From Polaribacter sp. (GTDB lineage: Bacteria > Bacteroidota > Bacteroidia > Flavobacteriales > Flavobacteriaceae): DNA of 32,918 nucleotides. The position numbers were made by a program, and so were the translations under genes. The notes beneath the pieces were generated by a model that did not search any database, was not told the origin of the DNA, and saw only the letters and a list, made by a program, of their open reading frames with translations. The DNA lies in assembly GCA_030758355.1 (NCBI GenBank), contig JANREL010000067.1, positions 1 to 32,918 of the forward strand. Direction: 5' to 3'. Positions 1 through 8,861 of the stretch are shown here, piece by piece. Every line of letters begins with the position of its first letter. Within the stretch, counting starts at the first letter, position 1.

Positions 1-120
1 TACTAGTTTGTTGTAAAATACACTCGTAAAATTACTTAAATTCACTCGTTTTTGACTTATCAAAAAGTAATTGAATGTGTTTTTTTTACTAATTTTCCGA
101 AAGCAATCATAATTTTTGCA

Positions 121-393
121 TTTACAAAAAAAAGCATATCCTATGAAGATATTTCAAACTTTGAAGAATTGCATATCACTGAAAAACCTAACAAAGAAAC
201 AACTACGGAATCTCTAAAATGGGTTCATATAACCATTAGTAATGTAATGGGGAATCTATTAGTAAATTACTAGAAGATAAAAGGGAAATATCTTCAATTA
301 TATCTAAAAGAGTTTGTTTCCAAATTAAGTAGAAGATATTTTGAGGAAAAATTCTTCTGTAGGCTTGTAATTTCAAATATCACAAGCATATGA
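121..393 (+). pseudogene. Decayed ISXO2/IS1595-family-like transposase C-terminal fragment
   Basis: Frame 1 reads FTKKSISYEDISNFEELHITEKPNKETTTESLKWVHITISNVMGNLLVNY*KIKGKYLQLYLKEFVSKLSRRYFEEKFFCRLVISNITSI*. It has the LKWVHI.ISN and YLQ.YL.EF..KL.RRYF...F.RL signatures of ISXO2-like transposases, interrupted by TAG at 271-273. The listed ORF 52..273 is its upstream part. Confidence 0.7.
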
Positions 394-433
394 CAATATA
401 AGGGCCAATCAGTATTTTATTATTCCAAAATAA

Positions 434-464
434 AAAAACCCAAGATGTTTGTTCTTGGGTTTTT
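434..464 (-). terminator. Rho-independent terminator of typA (bidirectional potential)
   Basis: Perfect 12-bp inverted repeat AAAAACCCAAGA (434-445) / TCTTGGGTTTTT (453-464) with a 7-nt loop, flanked by A/T tracts, about 23 bp after the typA stop. Confidence 0.85.
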
Positions 465-486
465 ATGTTAAAATATATCTTTAAAA

Positions 487-2256
487 TTATTTAAAATTTA
501 TTTTACGCATACGTAAATTTGCTGGAGTCACCTCTAAATACTCATCATCTCTAATATATTCCATACATTCTTCAAGTGAAAAAGCAGTTTTTGGTGCTAT
601 TTTCATTGCTTCATCAGAACCTGTTTTACGCATATTTGTTAACTGTTTTCCTTTGATAAGGTTCACAGCCATATCGGAATCTTTACTGTTCTCCCCAACA
701 ACTTGACCAATATAAATTTCCTCATTGATATCAATAAAGAAACTTCCTCTATCTTGTAATCTGTCGATTGCATAGGCAGTTGCTTTTCCTGTTTCCGAAG
801 AAACAATGGCACCTTTTAGGTCCTCAGCAAACTCTCCTTTGAAAGGCCCGTATTCAGAAAAACGGTGATTGATGATGGCTTTACCTGCAGTGGCGGTCAA
901 TATTTTATTTCGCAACCCAATCAATCCTCTTGAAGGAATAGTGAATTCTAAATGCTGTAAATCACCTTTTGGCTCCATCACTAATAAATCACCTTTTCGC
1001 AACGAAACCAAGTTGATAGCTCTTGAAGAAACATCTTCAGGAACGTCTATTGACAATGTTTCATAAGGCTCGCATTTTACACCGTCAATGTCTTTCATGA
1101 TTACTTTTGGTCGTCCAACTTGCAATTCATATCCTTCTCTACGCATGGTTTCTATCAATACTGATAAGTGTAAAACACCACGTCCGTAGACATTGAATTT
1201 GTCTTCAGTATCAGTATCTTCAACGCGCAATGCCAAGTTTTTTTCGGTTTCTTTTTTCAAACGATCACGCAAATGACGAGAAGTTACAAACTTTCCTTCT
1301 TTTCCGAAAAATGGTGAATTATTGATGGTAAACAACATACTCATGGTTGGTTGATCCACTTCAATTCTTGGCAATGCTTCAGGATTTTCAATATCAGCAA
1401 TCGTATCTCCAATATCAAATCCTTCAATTCCAGTAATAGCACAAATATCACCACTACGTACTTTTGATACTTTGGCTTTGCCCATTCCTTCAAATACATG
1501 CAATTCTTTGATACGCACTTTTTTGAAACTACCGTCAGCTTTACACAACATGTAGTCTTTGTTTTCTTCTAAATCGCCTCTGTAGATTCTTCCGATTGCA
1601 ATTCTTCCTGTAAATGCAGAAAAATCTAACGAAGTAATTTGCATTTGAGGTGAACCTTCTCTGTAAGGAGCCTCTGGAATTGACTCGATAACAGCATCAA
1701 GTAAATCTATAATATTATCTTTTGGTTCTTTCCAATCTGTTGACATCCAACCGTTTTTAGCAGAACCATAAATGGTTGTAAAGTCTAATTGATCTTCAGA
1801 AGCTTCTAAAGCAAACATTAAATCGAATACTTTTTCGTGAACGATATCTGGCGTGCAGTTTTCTTTGTCGACTTTATTTACAACTACAATTGGTGTTAAT
1901 CCTAATTCTATGGCTTTACCCAATACAAAACGAGTTTGTGGCATTGGACCTTCAAAAGCATCAACCAACAATAAAACACCATCAGCCATTTTTAGTACAC
2001 GTTCTACTTCTCCACCAAAATCAGCGTGACCAGGCGTATCAATTACATTGATTTTTACATCTTTATAAACTACAGAAACGTTTTTGGAAAGAATTGTAAT
2101 TCCTCTTTCACGTTCTAAATCGTTGTTATCTAATAACAAATCTGTACGTTCTTTACGATCGTCTAAGATTTTTGCTTGGTCAATAATTTTATCTACTAAT
2201 GTTGTTTTTCCGTGGTCAACGTGGGCAATGATTGCGATGTTTCTAATTGATTGCAT
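487..2256 (-). CDS. typA: Translational GTPase TypA/BipA
   Basis: 589 aa; [20 protein letters not shown]-loop, [29 protein letters not shown], and the BipA C-terminal region. Confidence 0.97.
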   Translation of the reverse strand: MQSIRNIAIIAHVDHGKTTLVDKIIDQAKILDDRKERTDLLLDNNDLERERGITILSKNVSVVYKDVKINVIDTPGHADFGGEVERVLKMADGVLLLVDAFEGPMPQTRFVLGKAIELGLTPIVVVNKVDKENCTPDIVHEKVFDLMFALEASEDQLDFTTIYGSAKNGWMSTDWKEPKDNIIDLLDAVIESIPEAPYREGSPQMQITSLDFSAFTGRIAIGRIYRGDLEENKDYMLCKADGSFKKVRIKELHVFEGMGKAKVSKVRSGDICAITGIEGFDIGDTIADIENPEALPRIEVDQPTMSMLFTINNSPFFGKEGKFVTSRHLRDRLKKETEKNLALRVEDTDTEDKFNVYGRGVLHLSVLIETMRREGYELQVGRPKVIMKDIDGVKCEPYETLSIDVPEDVSSRAINLVSLRKGDLLVMEPKGDLQHLEFTIPSRGLIGLRNKILTATAGKAIINHRFSEYGPFKGEFAEDLKGAIVSSETGKATAYAIDRLQDRGSFFIDINEEIYIGQVVGENSKDSDMAVNLIKGKQLTNMRKTGSDEAMKIAPKTAFSLEECMEYIRDDEYLEVTPANLRMRKINFK

Positions 2257-2400
2257 AAGTGCGTTCTAAAATTTCGTGCAAAAGTAGTGCTTTATAAGTA
2301 ATTACACGAATTATAAATGATTAATTTGATTGGTTAATAAGAATGATAATTTTGAATCAAAAATGAATATAACTACTTATATTTAAGGAATTTAAAAAAA

Positions 2401-2703
2401 TCACAGAGATGTTTTGTCTTTTGTTGGATCATCTCTAAAAGCCGATGGCAAAATATCCGGAATCAATTTCACCAACAAAGGCAACAACAAAGTACCCCCA
2501 GGTAATAAAAAAACAGCCAAAGCAGGAACTGATTTGCAGATATCAATCAAATGGATTTTTATCTTTTCTTTTTCCTCTTCATTGAGTTTTGTTTTGGTAG
2601 ATTTCTTAATCAAATACATGGCTTCTTTGCTTTGAGACAATTCTTGATACAAGCGTAATTTGTTTCTTTGCAAAAGAGCTTTAATTTCTTCTTTATTCAG
2701 CAT
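2401..2703 (-). CDS. Small LETM1-like domain protein
   Basis: 100 aa; C-terminal FLLPGGTLLLPLLVKLIPDILPSAFRDD resembles the LETM1 signature. Start codon CAT (2701-2703) directly abuts the stop of the upstream proline dehydrogenase. Confidence 0.65.
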   Translation of the reverse strand: MLNKEEIKALLQRNKLRLYQELSQSKEAMYLIKKSTKTKLNEEEKEKIKIHLIDICKSVPALAVFLLPGGTLLLPLLVKLIPDILPSAFRDDPTKDKTSL

Positions 2704-3867
2704 TTATAATTTTCTTCTTTTGCGTTCTGTGGTAAGTAGGTTTAATTCTCTACTTGTTTGTCCAGCTACAGAGGTATTTTCTTCAGCTCTTCTTATCAAA
2801 TAAGGCATTACATCACGTACAGGCCCAAAAGGCAAATATTTAGCAACGTTATAACCCTCTTTTGCCAGATTGAAACTAATGTGATCACTCATTCCAAATA
2901 ATTGACCAAACCACAAGCGTTTATCATTTTTCTTTATTTGATATTTGTTTGCTAATTCCATCAATAAATACGAACTATTTTCATTGTGAGTTCCAGCAAA
3001 TAAAGCCATTTTTGGATGTTCCACGATAAATTTAATAGCTGCATCATAATTTTCATCAGTATCTTTTTTACTGTCACAAATGGGTGAACGATAGCCTTTT
3101 TCTTCAGCTCTTTCACGTTCTTTTTCCATATACGCGCCTCTCACCACTTTCATTCCTATATGGTAACCTTTTTCTTGTGCTTTGGCATAAACTTTTTTCA
3201 AATAGTCCATTCTGTCATGTCTGTACATTTGTAGAGTATTGAAAACTATTGCTTTATCTTTATTGTAAGTTTCCATTAGATTCTCAATTAATGCATCAGC
3301 AGCATCTTGCATCCAACTTTCTTCGGCGTCAATTAAAATAGGAACATTTTTTTCTTGCGCTTTTTTACAAACTTTGTGAAAGCGTACTTCTATTCTTTCC
3401 CATTCTATTTGTTCTGAATCTGTCAATATTTTTTTTTCAGTAATTTTTTGATACAATGCAAAACGTCCAAATCCTGATGGTTTGAAGACAGCGAACGGAA
3501 TAGATTTTTTTTCTTCACAAAAATCAAGTATTTTTAAAATCTTTTGTAGAGCATCATCAAAACTAGCTTCTTCATCTTTACCTTCAACGGAGTAGTCTAA
3601 AACACTGTGAACATTTCCTTCAATGTACATTTTTTCGATAACAGCTAAACAATCTTCTTCTGTAACTCCGCCACAAAAGTGATCAAAAACAGTTGAACGA
3701 ATCAAGCCTTCAATAGGCAAATGCGCTTTTAAAGCAAAATTTGTTACTGCCGAACCAATGCGAACCATAGGCTCATTTTGAATCATTTTGAACAAAAAAT
3801 ATGCGCGTTCGAGCTGGGAATCTGATTTTAAAGAAAAAGCAACTTCGGTATTATCAAAAAGTTTCAT
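2704..3867 (-). CDS. Proline dehydrogenase (monofunctional PRODH)
   Basis: 387 aa; PRODH features LIDAEESWMQDAADAL, NTLQMYRHDR, GMKVVRGAYMEKER, FAGTHNENS, WFGQLFGMSDHISFNLA. Confidence 0.92.
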   Translation of the reverse strand: MKLFDNTEVAFSLKSDSQLERAYFLFKMIQNEPMVRIGSAVTNFALKAHLPIEGLIRSTVFDHFCGGVTEEDCLAVIEKMYIEGNVHSVLDYSVEGKDEEASFDDALQKILKILDFCEEKKSIPFAVFKPSGFGRFALYQKITEKKILTDSEQIEWERIEVRFHKVCKKAQEKNVPILIDAEESWMQDAADALIENLMETYNKDKAIVFNTLQMYRHDRMDYLKKVYAKAQEKGYHIGMKVVRGAYMEKERERAEEKGYRSPICDSKKDTDENYDAAIKFIVEHPKMALFAGTHNENSSYLLMELANKYQIKKNDKRLWFGQLFGMSDHISFNLAKEGYNVAKYLPFGPVRDVMPYLIRRAEENTSVAGQTSRELNLLTTERKRRKL

Positions 3868-3892
3868 AAATTAATTACTAATAATTTGATTA

Positions 3893-3900
3893 CAAAGATA
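3893..3900 (-). promoter_or_regulatory. Bacteroidota -7 element TATCTTTG upstream of proline dehydrogenase
   Basis: Matches TAnnTTTG on the minus strand, 26 bp upstream of the ATG. No convincing -33 element seen. Confidence 0.5.
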
Positions 3901-3961
3901 GTTCAAGAGTGCAAATAATTAAATTATTTCTTTTTAATTTGCGCATCCAAAATAATCATTC

Positions 3962-5020
3962 ATGCAAACGATTGAAGCAGCCACTTATCCTGTTTATTTT
4001 CATCAAAAAGGATACAACGCACTTAGAAAATTAATAACCGATAAAAAGTATTCAAGTATTTTTATTTTGGTAGATGAAAATATATTAACACACTGTTATC
4101 CATTATTTTTAGAAAAACTGCAGTCCCCTTTAGATATTCAGTTGATTGAAATTCCGTCTGGAGAAATTCATAAAAATTTAGAAACTTGTGTGGCTGTTTG
4201 GAACAAAATTACGGCACTCGGCGCGGATAGAAAAAGTATGTTCATAACCCTTGGTGGTGGTGTTATTACTGATTTAGGTGGATTTGTGGCTTCATGTTTT
4301 AAACGTGGAATTGATTTTGTTAACATTCCAACCACGTTATTGTCTATGGTTGATGCATCAGTTGGAGGAAAAACCGGAGTTGATTTAGGGGTATTGAAAA
4401 ATCAAATTGGTTTGTTTGCAAATCCGCAAATGGTCATTGTTGATGATGAGTATTTGAAAACTTTATCACCTCGTGAAGTGACATCTGGAATGGCAGAAAT
4501 CATCAAATATGGATTGACGTATGATATGAAACTATTCAATCAAATAAAAAAGTTTAAAGAACAACAAATCAACGAATTAATACATCGTTCTATTGAAATA
4601 AAAAATGAAGTTGTTTTGCAAGATCCTAAGGAAAAACACTTGCGGAAAATTTTAAATTTCGGGCATACTTTAGGGCATGCTATTGAATCATTTTACTTAG
4701 AATCTGTCTCTAAAGAAACATTAACTCACGGTGAAGCTATTGCCATTGGTATGATTTGCGAAAGTTATCTTTCGTCTAAATTACTAAATTTTTCAGCGGT
4801 AAAAGTTGCTGAAATTAAAGAAACTATTTTATCTATTTATCCGAAAATTTTACTTGAGAAAGAAGATTTTCCTGAAATTATGCACTTGCTACAACACGAT
4901 AAGAAAAATGTAGGTGGCAATGTGAATTTCGTATTACTATTTGATTTTGAGGATTATAAAATAGATTGTAAAGTTGCTGATGACCTTATAATTGAAAGTT
5001 TAGAATACTATAATATGTAA
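3962..5020 (+). CDS. aroB: 3-dehydroquinate synthase
   Basis: 352 aa; LGGGVITDLGGFVASCFKRGIDFVNIPTTLLSMVDASVGGKTGVD and NFGHTLGHAIE. Confidence 0.97.
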   Translation: MQTIEAATYPVYFHQKGYNALRKLITDKKYSSIFILVDENILTHCYPLFLEKLQSPLDIQLIEIPSGEIHKNLETCVAVWNKITALGADRKSMFITLGGGVITDLGGFVASCFKRGIDFVNIPTTLLSMVDASVGGKTGVDLGVLKNQIGLFANPQMVIVDDEYLKTLSPREVTSGMAEIIKYGLTYDMKLFNQIKKFKEQQINELIHRSIEIKNEVVLQDPKEKHLRKILNFGHTLGHAIESFYLESVSKETLTHGEAIAIGMICESYLSSKLLNFSAVKVAEIKETILSIYPKILLEKEDFPEIMHLLQHDKKNVGGNVNFVLLFDFEDYKIDCKVADDLIIESLEYYNM

Positions 5021-5026
5021 TTCGAA

Positions 5027-5054
5027 ATTTAATAATCAACCTTGGTTATTAAAT
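5027..5054. repeat. AT-rich inverted repeat between convergent aroB and lytTR genes
   Basis: ATTTAATAA (5027-5035) / TTATTAAAT (5046-5054), perfect 9-bp arms. Possible weak bidirectional terminator. Confidence 0.4.
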
Positions 5055-5074
5055 GCTGAAGCATACATTTGGTT

Positions 5075-5830
5075 TTATTCAATCCAACTTTTAAAATCCT
5101 TCACACGTTCTCTACTGACAATAATCTCAGTTTGTGAATAGGATTGTAAGATCAATTTCAATCGTGAATTGGAATAGGCTATAATATCTTTAATAGCATT
5201 GATATTCACAATAAAGGTTCTGTTGACTCTAAAAAATTGTTCTGGATCTAATTGCTCTTGCCAAATTTCTAGTGAGTTGTCTAACAAAAAACTCCGTTTT
5301 TCGATCGTATAACAATAAGTTGCTTTGTTTTCGCTAAAAAAACATTCAATGTTATCTGTTGAAATTATCTTGATATGAGACCCTACTTTTATAGACAATC
5401 GTCTTTTAAATTTTCGATCTAAAGGATTTATCAATAACTTCTTGATATCATCCAAGTTAACCATCAAATCTGTTTTTTGTGGTTGATTTTTTTTAAATTG
5501 TTTTACAGCATTTGCCAATTCTTCTTCATCAATAGGCTTTAGCAAATAATCAATAGAGTTCAATTTGAATGCTCTGAGCGCATATTCATCATAAGCCGTT
5601 GTAAAAATAATGGCACTTTTTACTTCAATTTCCTCAAAAATTTCGAAAGACAATCCGTCAGATAATTGAATGTCTAAAAAAATCAACTCAGGATGTTTAC
5701 TATTTTGCAACCAATTCAGAGATTCCTCAACCGAATGCAACATTTCTTGAACCTCAATATCCAAGGCTGCTAACATTCTGCTGAGTCTTCTTGCTGCTGG
5801 TTTTTCATCTTCGATAATGACAACTTTCAT
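5075..5830 (-). CDS. LytTR-family DNA-binding response regulator
   Basis: 251 aa; receiver domain with LIFLDIQLSDGLSF and YLLKPI, then LytTR domain (FFRVNRTFIVNINAIKDI). Confidence 0.95.
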   Translation of the reverse strand: MKVVIIEDEKPAARRLSRMLAALDIEVQEMLHSVEESLNWLQNSKHPELIFLDIQLSDGLSFEIFEEIEVKSAIIFTTAYDEYALRAFKLNSIDYLLKPIDEEELANAVKQFKKNQPQKTDLMVNLDDIKKLLINPLDRKFKRRLSIKVGSHIKIISTDNIECFFSENKATYCYTIEKRSFLLDNSLEIWQEQLDPEQFFRVNRTFIVNINAIKDIIAYSNSRLKLILQSYSQTEIIVSRERVKDFKSWIE

Positions 5831-5832
5831 TA

Positions 5833-6171
5833 TTACTTTAGATTTTTGTAATGGTTATTTTCTTTCTCTAAATATTCTTTGATTTTTCGTTCTTCCCAAT
5901 CTTTTCCAAAACCTAAAAATTTAGTTCCAAAAACGCCAAACCAATGAAAAAAAAGACCAATACCCCAAAATATTGGAGTAGAATATACTCCAAAATTGCT
6001 AATTGCTTCTGTAAAACTTGCTCCACTCTTCATCAATCCGAAAATAATTATTCCGCTTATAAAAATATTTACTGCAATAAATACAACCAAATGCACATAA
6101 AATCCTTTGATGTCTTTTACTCTTTTTTTAGCCCTATTATAGCTTTGTTCTCTTAAAAATTGCTGTTCCAT
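5833..6171 (-). CDS. 2TM domain protein
   Basis: 112 aa; RAKKRVKDIKGFYVHL, two TM helices, then GKDWEERKIKEYL. Confidence 0.85.
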   Translation of the reverse strand: MEQQFLREQSYNRAKKRVKDIKGFYVHLVVFIAVNIFISGIIIFGLMKSGASFTEAISNFGVYSTPIFWGIGLFFHWFGVFGTKFLGFGKDWEERKIKEYLEKENNHYKNLK

Positions 6172-6175
6172 TGTA

Positions 6176-6463
6176 CTAATTATTTTGGTTCATAAATTCT
6201 TTAATTTTACGCTCCTCCCAGTCTTTTCCTAAACCGAGTAATTGAAAACCAAAAATTCCCAGCCAATGAAAAAACAATCCTAATCCCCATCCCAGAGCCG
6301 AAAACCAAAACCAATAAAAGCTTGGAGTAAATCTTAAATTTATAAATATAATGACCGGAATTACTAAACTATACGTTGTTAAATGCGTATAAAAACCTTT
6401 TATTTCTTTGACTCTTTTTTGAGCTCTTTCATATGCTTGCTGATTATTAAATGTTGAATTCAT
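6176..6463 (-). CDS. 2TM domain protein
   Basis: 95 aa; YERAQKRVKEIKGFYTHL, two TM helices, then GKDWEERKIKEFMNQNN. Paralog of the neighbouring ORF. Confidence 0.85.
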   Translation of the reverse strand: MNSTFNNQQAYERAQKRVKEIKGFYTHLTTYSLVIPVIIFINLRFTPSFYWFWFSALGWGLGLFFHWLGIFGFQLLGLGKDWEERKIKEFMNQNN

Positions 6464-6468
6464 ACTTT

Positions 6469-7821
6469 TTATTTTTTGTTTTCTTGATTCATTAATTCTT
6501 TTATTTTGCGCTCTTCCCAGTTTTTTCCTAAAAATATATTGAAATTTTGAACTTCTAAATATTTAAATATCAGGCTGATTCCCCAAAATATTAACGGAAA
6601 CCAAAACCAATAAAAGTCTGATAAAAATTGTAAATTGATGTAAATCAAAAGCGGAATTACAATGCAGTAAGAAACTAAACTTTGGTAAAACTCTTTTAAC
6701 CTTTCCACTTTTTCTATGGCATTTGCATACTTATTGTTTTCTAAACTCTCTCGATACATATTGTCGTTCATTTTGATTAATAGTGGAATTCTCACCTTAA
6801 ATGTTTTGTTATTATTTTCTATTAGCACACTTTTTTGAGTAATTAATCCATATCTATCAGCAATGTTTTGTAACCCAACTTTGGTACTTTTTCCAATTAC
6901 TTCTTTAGGATGTACGTTGTTTTCAATTACCAAAAAGTCATTTTCTTCATAAATACTAATTGTTAAGGGTTTGGATGAAGAAACTACGTTGTGTTTCACC
7001 GCATTTTCAAGTAATAATTGCAACGAAAGTGGCACAATTTTCAACTCTTGATTACTTACAGATACTGGAATATTGAATTGTACGGCATCTTCAAATCGCA
7101 TTGACAACAATTCCATATACGTTTTTGCAAACGTCAATTCTTCTGTTAATGGAATCAAATCTTTGTTTCTTTGTTCTAAAACATATCTATATACTTTTGA
7201 TAATTTGGTGGTAAACTTTTCTGCTTGAGTTGGATTTTCACTGATTAAACTTGTTAGTACATTCAAACTATTGAATAAAAAATGTGGATCTATCTGACTT
7301 TTTAATGATTCGAATTTGGCTGTTTCTGTTTTTGCAACGATTTCTTGTTGGGTACTTTCCTGTTTAACAGATTTTTTCCACTCAATCATAAAACTTCTTG
7401 CATGCAAAAATGCTGAAATTCCAAAAGATAAAATGGTGTAGAAAAAATGTATCCAAAGGTTACTTCCTTTGAAAAAATTATTTGGATTGTTTTCGTTGAT
7501 TACTATAAAATTGATATAATTGATCAATAAGACAACAGGAATTGTATAAACAATGGTAGCAATAATTCCTATCCAAACTCGCTGATTGGTCTGCTCAACC
7601 CAACTCCATTTTTTACTCAATTCATCATTGATTACACCTTGACCAAATCCCAACCCAAAAGAATACATTGCGGAAATCAATAAATTATGAGCGATTGCTA
7701 AGAAAGAAAAATCTTGGTTTAAAAGTGTGAAAACAATCGTAAAAATTAAAGTGATTTTCAAACTGGTAAAAACACCATCTTTAAAGCTATTTCTTAAGGA
7801 TATTTTGATAGCCATAATCAA
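6469..7821 (-). CDS. LytS/YehU-type sensor histidine kinase with C-terminal 2TM domain
   Basis: 450 aa; N-terminal TM helices, His-kinase box SLKSQIDPHFLFNSLNVL, N-box LLLENAVKHN, and a C-terminal 2TM unit ending GKNWEERKIKELMNQENKK. Confidence 0.92.
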   Translation of the reverse strand: MIMAIKISLRNSFKDGVFTSLKITLIFTIVFTLLNQDFSFLAIAHNLLISAMYSFGLGFGQGVINDELSKKWSWVEQTNQRVWIGIIATIVYTIPVVLLINYINFIVINENNPNNFFKGSNLWIHFFYTILSFGISAFLHARSFMIEWKKSVKQESTQQEIVAKTETAKFESLKSQIDPHFLFNSLNVLTSLISENPTQAEKFTTKLSKVYRYVLEQRNKDLIPLTEELTFAKTYMELLSMRFEDAVQFNIPVSVSNQELKIVPLSLQLLLENAVKHNVVSSSKPLTISIYEENDFLVIENNVHPKEVIGKSTKVGLQNIADRYGLITQKSVLIENNNKTFKVRIPLLIKMNDNMYRESLENNKYANAIEKVERLKEFYQSLVSYCIVIPLLIYINLQFLSDFYWFWFPLIFWGISLIFKYLEVQNFNIFLGKNWEERKIKELMNQENKK

Positions 7822-7844
7822 TAATATATTCGTAAAACTCGTTA

Positions 7845-8261
7845 TTAAAATTTAATTTTTAAAGATACATTTTTCTCTGAGACTGCAAACTTTGCTCTAT
7901 CAAAAGTTGGAGGCCCATAAGTCATCACATTGTTAGAAGCGCCATAATCTTCAATAGGCATTCCATTTGGTGAAAAATCCATTTTATTATTATCATTCTT
8001 GTCATGATAACAAATAACGGCATATTCTCCATAAGACACATTTTCAAAAGTTACAGTACTTTTTCCGTCTACGATTTTTACATTCCTTGCCTGAATTGGT
8101 TTTAGCATAAAGGTTGCTTTATCATACAACGCAAAACCTACCTTTCCAGTATCAGAAGAAACATTGATAACTTCTGCTGTGACACTTGCTTTTTCTTGAG
8201 CAATTACTGAATTCGTAATGAATGAAACTAACATTACTACTATTGATGTTACTAATTTCAT
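7845..8261 (-). CDS. DUF2141-like secreted protein
   Basis: 138 aa; signal peptide, YGEYAVICYHDKNDNNKMDFSPNGMPIEDYGASNN typical of DUF2141. Confidence 0.82.
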   Translation of the reverse strand: MKLVTSIVVMLVSFITNSVIAQEKASVTAEVINVSSDTGKVGFALYDKATFMLKPIQARNVKIVDGKSTVTFENVSYGEYAVICYHDKNDNNKMDFSPNGMPIEDYGASNNVMTYGPPTFDRAKFAVSEKNVSLKIKF

Positions 8262-8545
8262 GATTTTTTGTTTTTTAGATTAATGATGACACAAAAGTGC
8301 GACAGGAGTTACCTTTAAAAAATTGATTGTAACCCAACTGTCATTTTTTTAGGATGAATTGTCATAAAATAAAACTTATTTTTTTGATAGAAATAGTACA
8401 CTAAAAAATTACCAAAAATGTATTTATTTCAATAAATGCTAGTAAATTCATAAATCAATCCTTATTTTAGTTACGATTTCATAAAACTTTCAAAAAAATA
8501 ACTTGTTTTCAATAATAAGTTTTAAAAAATATATACTTTTACTTC

Positions 8546-8620
8546 ATGATTCAACTAATTAGAAATAAAAATTACACTCCAATAGTGCCCAGTAAGCGTT
8601 TGCGATGCAGACGCTGTTAA
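8546..8620 (+). CDS. Candidate Arg-rich leader peptide (24 aa), not in the ORF track
   Basis: ATG at 8546 to TAA at 8618-8620 encodes MIQLIRNKNYTPIVPSKRLRCRRC*. Five of 24 codons are Arg, four of them in the last seven. Upstream of the arginine operon. Confidence 0.55.
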   Translation: MIQLIRNKNYTPIVPSKRLRCRRC

Positions 8621-8630
8621 TCTTTTTCTT
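8595..8630 (+). promoter_or_regulatory. Candidate attenuator hairpin with U-rich tract overlapping the leader's Arg codons
   Basis: AGCGTTTG (8595-8602) / CAGACGCT (8608-8615), 8 bp including one G-U wobble, 5-nt loop, then TCTTTTTCTT (8621-8630). Confidence 0.45.
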
Positions 8631-8861
8631 AAAGATCAATACCACTAAAGTATAACCAATTTTTATTTTTTTTTATGAAACAATCAACCAAAGCTCCTCA
8701 ACATTTTAACGTTATTTTAGACAATAACAATGTTACAATTTCTTGTCATTTTACCACGCGCCCTTAGGGGTATGTTTGCAATTATAGAATTAGGTGAGTC
8801 CAGTTCTACTCTCAAAAAATCGACTTTAAAACATTTTTAAACTTACTAAATTTCAATTTCA

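Noticed and set aside
8772-8840. 22-codon ORF MFAIIELGESSSTLKKSTLKHF* before the GNAT gene
   Set aside because: No Arg enrichment, no structure or start context supporting it; indistinguishable from chance.
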